Assembly: GCF_900220995.1 (NCBI RefSeq)
Contig: NZ_OBQF01000001.1
Location: 186,001 to 250,000 of the forward strand
From: Salinicoccus kekensis
GTDB lineage: Bacteria; Bacillota; Bacilli; Staphylococcales; Salinicoccaceae
Length of the DNA: 64,000 nucleotides
Direction of reading: 5' to 3'
The notes under the pieces are model-generated. The model was not told the DNA's origin, did no database searches, and saw only the letters and a list, made by a program, of their open reading frames with translations. The translations under genes and the position numbers were made by a program. Below, one piece after another: positions 32,392 to 40,026 of this stretch; the stretch's first letter is position 1, and every line of letters starts with the position of its first letter.

Positions 32392-34304
32392 TAGGCAGAT
32401 TACTGTCGGAACGGTACAAAATACTGAAGTACCTCGGCGGGGGGATGAGTTCCGTCTATCTCGCGGAAGATATCATCCTTGACCGCAACGTAGTGGTCAA
32501 AATGATCAAGGTGGATGCTCATGATGAGGAGAAGTCCCGGCTCAGATTCCAGCGGGAAGTCCAGAGCACGATCCAGCTCTCCCACCCGAATATCGTGAAT
32601 GTCCTCGATGTGGATGAGACGGAGGAGTACCAGCTGCTCGTCACCGAAGTTGTGGACGGACCGACATTAAAGCAATATATCAAGGAGAATCATCCGATTT
32701 CAATCGAGGAGTCGGTGAATCTCGCGGTCCAGATACTGGACGGCATTGAACATGCACACACCAGGGGCATCATCCACCGTGACATCAAGCCGCAGAACAT
32801 CCTCCTCGACGGGGAGAACAGGGTGAGGATCACCGATTTCGGCATCGCCAAGGCACTCAGTGAGACAAGGATGACAGAGACCAACCAGGTCATGGGTTCC
32901 GTACAGTACATCTCGCCTGAGCAGGCAAAAGGTCAGAACACCGATGAGCGGACGGACATTTATTCCTTCGGGATCGTTTTATTCGAGCTGCTGACAGGTG
33001 AAGTGCCGTTCAGCGGGGAGACCCCGGTGTCGGTCGCTCTGAAGCAGATATCGGAAAAGCTGCCGGAAATCGACGATTACAGGAAAATCCCCCAGGGGCT
33101 GAAGAACATCATCCTGAAATGCACCGAAAAGAATCCTGCGGACCGTTACCGGCATGTCGATATGATCCTGGAAGACTTGAGGAAATATGACACCATAGAC
33201 ACACCATATATGCATTCCGACGCAGAGGACGGCTCCACGATACAGACCGGGAAAATAAATCCCGTGCCGAAGGTGCCGGGACCTTCTGAAGATCCGGCAG
33301 CGGGGCCGCCCGAAAAGAAAAAAAGCAGATGGCTCTGGCTCATCCCCCTATTGTTCATGCTCGCTGCCGCCGGCCTCGGCGCTTATATGATGTTCACACA
33401 GGAAGACGAAGTGACGGCCCTCATCATGCCCGACTTCCAGGGGATCTCCCTTGAGGCTGCGGAAGCGGGCCTTGCGGAACACCAGCTTGAGATGGGCGAG
33501 GTCATCGAGGAGTACAACGATACGTTCGAAGCCGGTGAAGTCGTGGAGACCAGACCGAGGAGCGGCGTCACAGTCGAATTCGGGACTGCCGTCGACTTCA
33601 TCGTGAGCGCCGGGGAAGAGCCATTTGTGATGCTGGACTTCACCGGGGAGAACTTTTCCGACATCCAGGAGCAGCTGAATGAAATCAACTTCAACCGTAT
33701 AGATCTGACGGAGGCGTATTCCGATTCAGAGCCCGGGACGGTCCTCAGCCAGTCAATCGGACCGGGTGAGGAAATCCGGCCGGATGAACACAATCTCCAG
33801 CTCGAAGTCTCCCGGGGCGTTGAACCCGTGGAAATCGTGAATTATGCCGGGGAGCCGTATGAAACGGCCAGGGATGAACTTGAACAGAACGGTTTCAACG
33901 TCACCGTCTCCCAGGAGCTCTACAGTGAGGACGTCGAACAGGGCGCCGTCATCAGCCAGGATCCGAGCTACGGCAGTTTCCTGCCCGGCTCGACGATCAA
34001 CCTTGTAGTTTCAATCGGCCCGGAACCGCCGCAGAACATGCTCTATTCCACAACCGTCAACATACCGTACGGGGAGGAAGAGGATGCGGATGAGGACGAT
34101 GAGGAGAACCCGCCTAAAACCGTCAACATCCATGTAGAGGATGCAAACAATCCGGACATTGATGAAGTCTTCGAAACTTTCGAGATTACTGAGGATACGA
34201 CCCACACCGTCCGCCTTGAAATCGAGCCCGGTGAGACGGGTGCGTTTATGGTTGAAGTGGATGGGGAAGAAGTAATCGATGAGGAGATACCATACGAAGA
34301 ATAG
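32388..34304 (+). CDS. prkC: PASTA-domain Ser/Thr protein kinase
   Basis: A 638-residue membrane kinase. The cytoplasmic Hanks kinase domain (residues about 10-270) has GGGMSSVYLAED, HRDIKPQNILLDG and DFGIAKAL. A single membrane helix lies at about 314-337. Outside are three PASTA repeats (about 346-410, 411-477 and 478-545) that sense muropeptides or lipid II, then an acidic C-terminal domain of about 90 residues resembling the extra Ig-like domain of S. aureus PknB. A strongly acidic linker (EEEDADEDDEENPP) precedes that domain. The start is GTG at 32388. Confidence 0.95.
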   Translation: MIGRLLSERYKILKYLGGGMSSVYLAEDIILDRNVVVKMIKVDAHDEEKSRLRFQREVQSTIQLSHPNIVNVLDVDETEEYQLLVTEVVDGPTLKQYIKENHPISIEESVNLAVQILDGIEHAHTRGIIHRDIKPQNILLDGENRVRITDFGIAKALSETRMTETNQVMGSVQYISPEQAKGQNTDERTDIYSFGIVLFELLTGEVPFSGETPVSVALKQISEKLPEIDDYRKIPQGLKNIILKCTEKNPADRYRHVDMILEDLRKYDTIDTPYMHSDAEDGSTIQTGKINPVPKVPGPSEDPAAGPPEKKKSRWLWLIPLLFMLAAAGLGAYMMFTQEDEVTALIMPDFQGISLEAAEAGLAEHQLEMGEVIEEYNDTFEAGEVVETRPRSGVTVEFGTAVDFIVSAGEEPFVMLDFTGENFSDIQEQLNEINFNRIDLTEAYSDSEPGTVLSQSIGPGEEIRPDEHNLQLEVSRGVEPVEIVNYAGEPYETARDELEQNGFNVTVSQELYSEDVEQGAVISQDPSYGSFLPGSTINLVVSIGPEPPQNMLYSTTVNIPYGEEEDADEDDEENPPKTVNIHVEDANNPDIDEVFETFEITEDTTHTVRLEIEPGETGAFMVEVDGEEVIDEEIPYEE

Positions 34305-34331
34305 GGATATTGCGGGAATCCCATGCAAATG

Positions 34332-34362
34332 TTGGTAATCGCTGATCGCTTTATAATATAAT
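34332..34362 (+). promoter_or_regulatory. Probable promoter of the oleT-like P450 gene
   Basis: Two overlapping TATAAT boxes (34352-34357 and 34357-34362) lie downstream of TTGGTA at 34332-34337. The spacing to TAATAT (34354-34359) is 16 bases. This suggests the P450 has its own transcript rather than reading through from prkC. Confidence 0.5.
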
Positions 34363-34394
34363 GAATTAGAAAACAGTTAATTGGAGGATCTTTC

Positions 34395-35669
34395 ATGGCT
34401 ACTATCAAAAAAGACAAAGGTATCGATAACACAGCTAAAATAATGAAACAGGGCTACTTGTACACCACGAACCAGCGGGAGCGTCTCGGCGTCAAAGACG
34501 GCGTATTCGAAACCCGTGCACTGGGCGGTAAGAGGGTCATCATCCTATCCGGCAAAGACGGTGCCGAGTTGTTCTATGACAACGATAAGATCGAGCGTTC
34601 AGGCACATTGCCAAAACGTGTGGTCAATACATTATTCGGTAAAGGTGCGATCCATACGACGACAGGCAAAGTCCATATCGACCGTAAGGCACTGTTCATG
34701 TCACTGATGACGGAAGGCAACCTGCAGTATCTGCGGGAGTTGACGCGCAACCACTGGCAGATGAACACGCAGAGGATGGAAAATATGGATCAGGTCAACG
34801 TATACCGTGAATCCATCATCCTCCTGACGAAAGTCGGCACACGCTGGGCAGGTGTCCAGGCGCCTGAAAAAGAAATCGAGAACATCGCAACGGACATGGA
34901 CATCATGATCGACTCGTTCAAGGCGATCGGCAGTGCATTCAAAGGCTACAGGGCATCGAAGGCAGCACGCCGCCGCGTGGAGGACTGGCTTGAAGACCAG
35001 ATCATCCAGACACGTAAAGGCAAGATCCATCCGCCGGAAGGCACAGCGCTTTATGAATTTGCACACTGGAAAGACTACAAGGGCGAACCGATGGATTCAA
35101 GACTGTGCGGCATCGACCTGATGAACACATTCCGTCCGTTGATCGCTATCAACAGATTCATCGCTTTCGGCGCACTGGCAATGTATGAAAACCCGGTGGC
35201 CAGAGAAAAGATCAAACAGGACGACGATTATGCCTACATGTTTGCACAGGAAGTGAGACGTTTCTATCCATTCGTACCTTTCCTGCCAGGAAAAGTGAAA
35301 GAAGATTTCCAGTATAAAGGCTATGATTTCGAAAAGGATACAATGCTTGCAATTGATATTTACGGCACGATGCATGACCCGACTGTATGGGAAAATCCGA
35401 ATGAGTTCTACCCGGAAAGATTCAAGGACTGGGACGGCAGCCCGTTCGACCTCATCCCGCAGGGCGGAGGGGACTATTACACGAACCACCGTTGTGCAGG
35501 TGAGTGGATGACGGTCATCATCATGCAGGAGACGATGAAATATTTCGCTTCACGCATCACTTACGATGTGCCTGAGCAGGATTTGACCGTTGACCTCAAC
35601 AGTCTGCCTGGTTATGTGAAGAGCGGATTCATCATTGAAAATGTACGTGAAGTCGTGGACAGGGGTTAA
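34395..35669 (+). CDS. oleT: CYP152-family cytochrome P450 fatty acid peroxygenase, OleT-like decarboxylase
   Basis: A 424-residue soluble P450 with heme ligand Cys367 (NHRCAGEW) and the substrate carboxylate-binding Arg247 (MNTFRPLIAINRF). It closely resembles Jeotgalicoccus OleT as I recall it: whole segments such as QGYLYTTNQR, VGTRWAGVQAP and DLIPQGGGDY are shared. His87 and Phe81 match OleT His85 and Phe79 with a constant offset of +2. His at this site is associated with H2O2-driven fatty acid decarboxylation to terminal alkenes, whereas hydroxylases such as Bacillus CypC have Gln. GGAGG precedes the ATG. It interrupts the usual prkC-rsgA order. Mixed decarboxylase/hydroxylase activity is possible. 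Confidence 0.9.
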   Translation: MATIKKDKGIDNTAKIMKQGYLYTTNQRERLGVKDGVFETRALGGKRVIILSGKDGAELFYDNDKIERSGTLPKRVVNTLFGKGAIHTTTGKVHIDRKALFMSLMTEGNLQYLRELTRNHWQMNTQRMENMDQVNVYRESIILLTKVGTRWAGVQAPEKEIENIATDMDIMIDSFKAIGSAFKGYRASKAARRRVEDWLEDQIIQTRKGKIHPPEGTALYEFAHWKDYKGEPMDSRLCGIDLMNTFRPLIAINRFIAFGALAMYENPVAREKIKQDDDYAYMFAQEVRRFYPFVPFLPGKVKEDFQYKGYDFEKDTMLAIDIYGTMHDPTVWENPNEFYPERFKDWDGSPFDLIPQGGGDYYTNHRCAGEWMTVIIMQETMKYFASRITYDVPEQDLTVDLNSLPGYVKSGFIIENVREVVDRG

Positions 35670-35685
35670 GACGGCCCCTTGAATG

Positions 35686-35723
35686 AAGAAAGCCTCTCCA
35701 TCACCGGAGAGGCTTTCTTTTAT
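35686..35723. terminator. Bidirectional terminator between oleT and the rhodanese gene
   Basis: AAGAAAGCCTCTCC / GGAGAGGCTTTCTT is a perfect 14-bp stem with a 6-base loop, followed by TTTATAATT on the plus strand. It can end transcription from both converging genes. Confidence 0.88.
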
Positions 35724-36031
35724 AATTCTTCCCGCTCACCCTCATACTCGAGGATGCCGCCTTCGACATTGACCGCGTCATATCCCTGGTCGATGAGTGC
35801 ATGCTGGACATTTTCGCTGCGTTTTCCGCTTCTGCACATGATATACAGTGTATCGCCCTTGTGTTCCTTCAGTGTTTCGTCTTCAATGCTGAGGGTGGAC
35901 ATCGGCAGGTGGATCGCACCTGGCACATAGCCGGTCTCCTTCAGTTCATCGGTTTCCCTGACATCGATCAACACCGCATCATCATTTTTGATGAGGTCGT
36001 TTATCTCGCTCACGTGTACTGTTTTAGCCAT
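35720..36031 (-). CDS. Single-domain rhodanese-like protein
   Basis: A 103-residue rhodanese domain with the active-site loop MCRSGKRSENV containing the catalytic Cys, and the family's DVRETDE and GHxPGA-like YVPGAIHLP motifs. Such proteins carry persulfide sulfur. The start ATG at 36031 (minus strand) follows GGAAAGG; a longer version starting at 36049 is possible. It is divergent from rsgA and convergent with oleT. Its sulfur substrate or partner is unknown. Confidence 0.88.
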   Translation of the reverse strand: MAKTVHVSEINDLIKNDDAVLIDVRETDELKETGYVPGAIHLPMSTLSIEDETLKEHKGDTLYIMCRSGKRSENVQHALIDQGYDAVNVEGGILEYEGEREEL

Positions 36032-36124
36032 AATTTCAAACCTTTCCAATATGTTTTGATGATTTTATTTTACCACAACCGGTGAACTGTTATAATTGAT
36101 GTATTATAATATTTGGGGTGAGTT

Positions 36125-36988
36125 ATGAAGAAAGGTCAGATTGTAAAAGCGTTGAGCGGTTTTTATTACGTCAAATCGGAAGACCGGATCTACCAGGCGC
36201 GGGCACGCGGCCTGTTCAGGAAGACTTCCGAGTCGCCCCTTGTAGGCGACATCGTCGAGTTCCAGGTAGAAAATGAGACGGAAGGCTACATCACCGCAAT
36301 CGATGAACGGAAGAATTCGATGGTGCGGCCGCCGGTGGCGAACATCGACCAGGTGCTGCTCGCCATGAGCCTCGTCTCTCCTGCTTTCAATTACTATCTG
36401 CTCGACCGGTTCATCGCCTATGCGGAGGCCCAGGACATGAAGCCGGTGATCGTCATCACCAAGGCAGACCTCGGCGGGGACGCGGCGCTGATGGCTGAGA
36501 TCCGGGAAGTGTATGAGATGTATCCGGTGTTCTTCACCGATAACAATAAGGTGGGCGATGAGATGCTGTCCATCTTCAAGGATAAGCTGAGTGTCCTTGC
36601 AGGGCAGTCGGGTGTCGGGAAATCGACGCTTGTCAACACGATACTGCCCGGCGCGGAGCTCATCACGGATGAAATTTCAAACAAGCTGAACCGGGGCAAG
36701 CATACGACCCGGCATGTCGAGCTGATTGAAATCGCCGGCGGATACATCGCCGATACACCGGGGTTCAGCACAATCGAATTTTCAATGATCGATAAATATA
36801 ACCTGAAATCCTGTTTTATAGATTTCGACGGACCGGGTGAGGACTGCAAGTTCAGGGAATGCCTCCACATCAACGAACCGAAATGCGGTGTGAAGCAGGC
36901 AGTGGAAGAGGAGAGGCTTGCAGCCTCCAGATACGAGAGTTACAAACAGATATTCGAAGAGATAGAATCCAGAAAAGAGAGGTACTGA
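36125..36988 (+). CDS. rsgA: Ribosome small subunit-dependent GTPase A
   Basis: A 287-residue circularly permuted GTPase with an N-terminal OB fold. The permuted order is visible: ITKADL (G4, about residue 115), then GQSGVGKSTLVN (G1, about 160), then DTPGF (G3, about 213). A C-terminal zinc knuckle follows (CKFRECLH, CGV). It matures the 30S subunit. TTGGGGTGAG precedes the ATG, and TATAAT boxes at 36091-36096 and 36105-36110 suggest a promoter in the gap. rsgA normally follows prkC directly; here two genes intervene. Confidence 0.95.
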   Translation: MKKGQIVKALSGFYYVKSEDRIYQARARGLFRKTSESPLVGDIVEFQVENETEGYITAIDERKNSMVRPPVANIDQVLLAMSLVSPAFNYYLLDRFIAYAEAQDMKPVIVITKADLGGDAALMAEIREVYEMYPVFFTDNNKVGDEMLSIFKDKLSVLAGQSGVGKSTLVNTILPGAELITDEISNKLNRGKHTTRHVELIEIAGGYIADTPGFSTIEFSMIDKYNLKSCFIDFDGPGEDCKFRECLHINEPKCGVKQAVEEERLAASRYESYKQIFEEIESRKERY

Positions 36989-36989
36989 C

Positions 36990-37634
36990 ATGAATAAAGT
37001 GCTGCCATCACTCCTTGCGAGTGATTTTTCAAGACTAGGTGAAGAAATCAGGACGATGGAGGAAGCGGGTGCCGATATTTTCCATCTTGACATCATGGAC
37101 GGCCAGTTCGTGCCGAACATATCCTACGGGCTGCCGGTCGTCGAAGCGATCAGCAAAGCATCCGGCATCCCGCTCGATGTGCATCTGATGACACTCGATC
37201 CGGATCAGTTCATAGATGAGTTCAAAGATTTGGGCGTGGATATGCTGTCCTTCCATATCGAAGCGTCCGACCACCCGCACAGGGTGGTGCAGCTGATAAA
37301 GAGCAAGGGTATGAAGGCGGGGATCGCCCTGAATCCGCATACGCCGGTCTCCCATGTCCAGCATCTGCTCGGCGACGTCGATTTCGTCCTGATCATGACC
37401 GTGAACCCGGGGTTCGGCGGTCAGAGCTTCATTGAGGAAGGCCTCGTCAAGATTGCGGAATTGAACAGCATCAGAGAGGAGAAGGGCCTCCGGTTTGAGA
37501 TCGAAGTGGACGGCGGCATCAATGATGAAACCGCAGCACTGTGCAAGGCGGAGGGCGCGGAGCTGCTCGTGAGCGGATCCTACCTGTTCAAGGCCGAGGA
37601 TAAGAAGGCCACCATCGAAGCGCTGCGTAAGTGA
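36990..37634 (+). CDS. rpe: Ribulose-phosphate 3-epimerase
   Basis: A 214-residue TIM-barrel epimerase of the pentose phosphate pathway. The metal/catalytic motifs IFHLDIMDGQFVPNIS, DVHLMT, LIMTVNPGFGGQ and IEVDGGIN are intact. It starts one base after rsgA ends, with AGAGAGG upstream, and overlaps thiN. Confidence 0.96.
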   Translation: MNKVLPSLLASDFSRLGEEIRTMEEAGADIFHLDIMDGQFVPNISYGLPVVEAISKASGIPLDVHLMTLDPDQFIDEFKDLGVDMLSFHIEASDHPHRVVQLIKSKGMKAGIALNPHTPVSHVQHLLGDVDFVLIMTVNPGFGGQSFIEEGLVKIAELNSIREEKGLRFEIEVDGGINDETAALCKAEGAELLVSGSYLFKAEDKKATIEALRK

Positions 37635-37636
37635 CG

Positions 37637-38254
37637 ATGCATATCAACATTTTGATCAGGGAGACGGATGCTCCGATCCCGGACATGAAAGATCTGCACT
37701 GGGCAGGCGTCGACCGCGGTGTGTATCTGCTGCTTGAAGCGGGGGTCACCCCGCTTTTCACATACGGGGATTTCGACTCGATCAGTGAGGCCGAGCGGCG
37801 GTATATTGAGGAAAAGCTCGATATCAACCCTGTCGAGAGTGAAAAGGATGATACGGATCTTGAGATTGCGCTGCTCGACCTTGCAGGGAAAGGGTATGCA
37901 TCAATCGATGTGTACGGGGCGACGGGCGGCAGGCTGGATCATTTATTCGGCAATGTGCAGCTGCTCTTAAATCCGGACCTTGCCGGTGTCGGGATCAGGA
38001 TCATCGATCCGCAGAATGTCCTCGAACTTTTGGGAGAAGGTGAACACGCACCGGTGAGGGACGGGAGAATGAAATATGTTTCATTCATCCCCGTTTTCCA
38101 AAATACGGTGCTGACGCTCGACGGGTTCAAATACCCGCTGGATTCATCACGGCTCACGCTGGGCTCGACACTCACCATCAGCAACGAATTCACGCATGAA
38201 AAAGCTTATGTAAAGACATCACAGCCCATATTAATGATACAATCGAATGATTGA
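37637..38254 (+). CDS. thiN: Thiamine pyrophosphokinase
   Basis: A protein of about 205 residues with the thiamine pyrophosphokinase motifs VDRGVYLLLEAGVTPLFTYGDFDS, SEKDDTDLEIALL and YGATGGRLDHLFGN. It makes thiamine diphosphate from thiamine and ATP. ATG 37637 or GTG 37631, which overlaps rpe, could be the start; neither has a strong ribosome site. The order rsgA-rpe-thiN is widely conserved in Firmicutes. Confidence 0.93.
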   Translation: MHINILIRETDAPIPDMKDLHWAGVDRGVYLLLEAGVTPLFTYGDFDSISEAERRYIEEKLDINPVESEKDDTDLEIALLDLAGKGYASIDVYGATGGRLDHLFGNVQLLLNPDLAGVGIRIIDPQNVLELLGEGEHAPVRDGRMKYVSFIPVFQNTVLTLDGFKYPLDSSRLTLGSTLTISNEFTHEKAYVKTSQPILMIQSND

Positions 38255-38268
38255 ATGGAGGTGGCATC

Positions 38269-38970
38269 ATGATATTGATGGGGGCTGTAGCGAACGCGCT
38301 TGCGATTCTCATCGGGGGGTTGCTAGGTCTCGTCTTCACTTTCATCCCCGAGACCATCAAAGATTCAATAATGAAAATACAGGCACTGGTCATCATGACG
38401 CTCGGGATACAGATGGTGGTCGGGGCTGAGGCGATCATCATCACGCTGCTCAGCCTGATCATCGGGACGATCATCGGTGAAGTGATCCAGCTTGAAGCCC
38501 TGCTGAACCGCTTCGGCCACTGGATGGAGATCCGGCTCGGAGACAAACACGCGGGTAACTTATCCCAGGGTTTCGTTTCCGGGACGCTCGTATTCATCGT
38601 CGGTGCGATGGCGATCGTCGGGGGCCTGGATGCGGGGCTCAGAGGTTCGAATGATGTCCTGTATACAAAATCGATGATGGATTTCTTCATCGCGATCGTC
38701 ATGACGACCACTTACGGACTCGGTGTCATCATATCCGGTGTGCCGGCGTTCATTTACATCTCGATCATCATCCTGTCCGCACAGGGCATCGCCACGGTCA
38801 TCCCCGAAGCGATACTGGAACAGATCATCTTCCAGGTCAGTGCCACAGGCGGCGTCATCCTGCTTGCGATCGGCATGAACATGATGAACATCACGAAAAT
38901 GCGCGTCGGGAACATGATCCCCGCCATTTTCGTCGGAATGATCATGGTCTACATCATAAACATCATATAG
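38269..38970 (+). CDS. DUF554 family membrane protein
   Basis: A 233-residue hydrophobic protein with six or seven membrane segments, starting MILMGAVANALAILIGGLLG. The conserved GFVSGTLVFIVGAMAIVGGLDAGL and QGIATVIPEA stretches are typical of DUF554 (YdfK/YqgA-like) proteins, whose role is unknown; transport is often suggested. The start at ATG 38269 follows GGAGGTGG. It sits 14 bases after thiN and is followed by a terminator. Confidence 0.88.
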   Translation: MILMGAVANALAILIGGLLGLVFTFIPETIKDSIMKIQALVIMTLGIQMVVGAEAIIITLLSLIIGTIIGEVIQLEALLNRFGHWMEIRLGDKHAGNLSQGFVSGTLVFIVGAMAIVGGLDAGLRGSNDVLYTKSMMDFFIAIVMTTTYGLGVIISGVPAFIYISIIILSAQGIATVIPEAILEQIIFQVSATGGVILLAIGMNMMNITKMRVGNMIPAIFVGMIMVYIINII

Positions 38971-38980
38971 GATGGATCGG

Positions 38981-39007
38981 AGCAGCCTTCAGGCTGCTTT
39001 TTATTTT
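38981..39007 (+). terminator. Terminator after the DUF554 gene
   Basis: AGCAGCC TTCA GGCTGCT stem-loop followed by TTTTATTTT. Confidence 0.88.
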
Positions 39008-39047
39008 GGGCCGGCTGCATATCAGTCCAAAAAAACACCATATAAAC

Positions 39048-39083
39048 ACAAAAATCCCCATCATCATTCGGATGATGGGGATT
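39048..39083 (-). terminator. Terminator after rpmB (minus strand)
   Basis: AATCCCCATCATC / GATGATGGGGATT is a perfect 13-bp stem with a 5-base loop. On the minus strand it is followed by TTTTTGTG, so it ends rpmB. Confidence 0.9.
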
Positions 39084-39095
39084 CAACACGCAGGA

Positions 39096-39284
39096 TTAAA
39101 CGCGTTCAACTTTACCTGATTTCAGAGCACGGGCTGAAACCCATACTTTTTGAGGTTTGCCGTCGATCATGACCCTGACTTTCTGCAGGTTCGCGCCGAA
39201 GCGTCTTTTGTTTGCGTTCAAAGCGTGTGAACGGTTGTTGCCTGTCGCACTTTTACGTCCAGTGTAATAACATTGTTTACTCAT
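39096..39284 (-). CDS. rpmB: 50S ribosomal protein L28
   Basis: A 62-residue basic protein beginning [21 protein letters not shown], the bL28 signature, and ending [11 protein letters not shown]-like. The start ATG is at 39284 (minus strand), preceded by AAAGGAG 9 bases upstream; a longer in-frame version is not supported. It is transcribed alone, divergent from yloU, as in staphylococci. The first Cys is kept, but the partner cysteines of zinc-type L28 are not seen. Confidence 0.96.
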   Translation of the reverse strand: MSKQCYYTGRKSATGNNRSHALNANKRRFGANLQKVRVMIDGKPQKVWVSARALKSGKVERV

Positions 39285-39351
39285 GCCGTACATCTCCTTT
39301 ATTAACAAAATTCACTTTAATTTGTTTGTATCATCATTGACATACTATAAC

Positions 39352-39380
39352 ATAATACATGAATTTCCACACGATGTCCA
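39352..39380 (-). promoter_or_regulatory. Sigma-A promoter of rpmB (minus strand)
   Basis: Read on the minus strand, TGGACA (39380-39375) and TATTAT (39357-39352) have a 17-base spacer and each match consensus at five of six bases. It lies about 70 bases upstream of rpmB. The remainder of the 39285-39635 gap shows no convincing gene. Confidence 0.7.
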
Positions 39381-39580
39381 GTGGAAATCGCAGTATGCCG
39401 ATGACCATCACCGGGAAGCCGGCGAGATTCCATTTTAACATATCCTGCTGCGGCTGTAATGCCGGACTTGAGCTGCTTATTCTTTCAACTTTCCCGGCAA
39501 TAAATTATAATGTAAATAAGCGTATAAATACACCCGCTGTCCGGGCGGTGAAATTATCTGTAAAGAATCATCATTGTGCC

Positions 39581-39610
39581 TTGTAATTGACGAATGTTTT
39601 TGATTATAAT
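39581..39610 (+). promoter_or_regulatory. Probable promoter of yloU-fakA
   Basis: TTGTAA at 39581-39586 and TATAAT at 39605-39610 have an 18-base spacer. An alternative pairing is TTGACG 39587-39592 with TATATG 39611-39616, also 18 bases apart. Confidence 0.6.
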
Positions 39611-39635
39611 TATATGATGTACTGGAGGCGAGGGA

Positions 39636-40004
39636 ATGACACTCGAAATTAAAAATGAACTTGGATCAATCGACATCGCAATCGATGTGATTGCAAACAT
39701 TGCCGGTGAAGCTGTAGTGGAAAGCTACGGTGTGGTCGGCATGGCCTCGAGGCACCAGGTGAGGGACGGTTTTGCCGAACTGCTCGGCAAGGAGAACTAT
39801 TCCCGCGGTGTCGTAGTGGAAAACAATGACGGCCTTCTTGATGTCGACCTGTACATTATCGTCGGCTACGGTGTGAAAATATCCGAAGTTGCAAACAATG
39901 TGCAGACAAGCGTGAAATACAGACTGGAAAAAACTTTTGGATTGACCATAAATACAATTAACATTCATGTACAAGGTGTCAGAATGATTAATACGGATGA
40001 GTAA
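39636..40004 (+). CDS. yloU: Asp23/Gls24 family protein YloU
   Basis: A 122-residue Asp23-type envelope stress response protein. The family pattern is clear: IAIDVIANIAGEAVVESYGVVGM, then GVVVENNDGLLDVDLYIIVGYGVKISEVANNVQTSV. It usually precedes the fatty acid kinase gene, as here. GGAGGCGAGG precedes the ATG. Its role is probably structural or linked to envelope stress; no enzymatic activity is known. Confidence 0.92.
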   Translation: MTLEIKNELGSIDIAIDVIANIAGEAVVESYGVVGMASRHQVRDGFAELLGKENYSRGVVVENNDGLLDVDLYIIVGYGVKISEVANNVQTSVKYRLEKTFGLTINTINIHVQGVRMINTDE

Positions 40005-40026
40005 GCTGGGAGGACATGATGATATC

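Noticed and set aside
39359-39586. 75-residue plus-strand frame in the rpmB-yloU gap
   Set aside because: No ribosome site, no recognised family, and its start overlaps the rpmB promoter region; it looks like chance.
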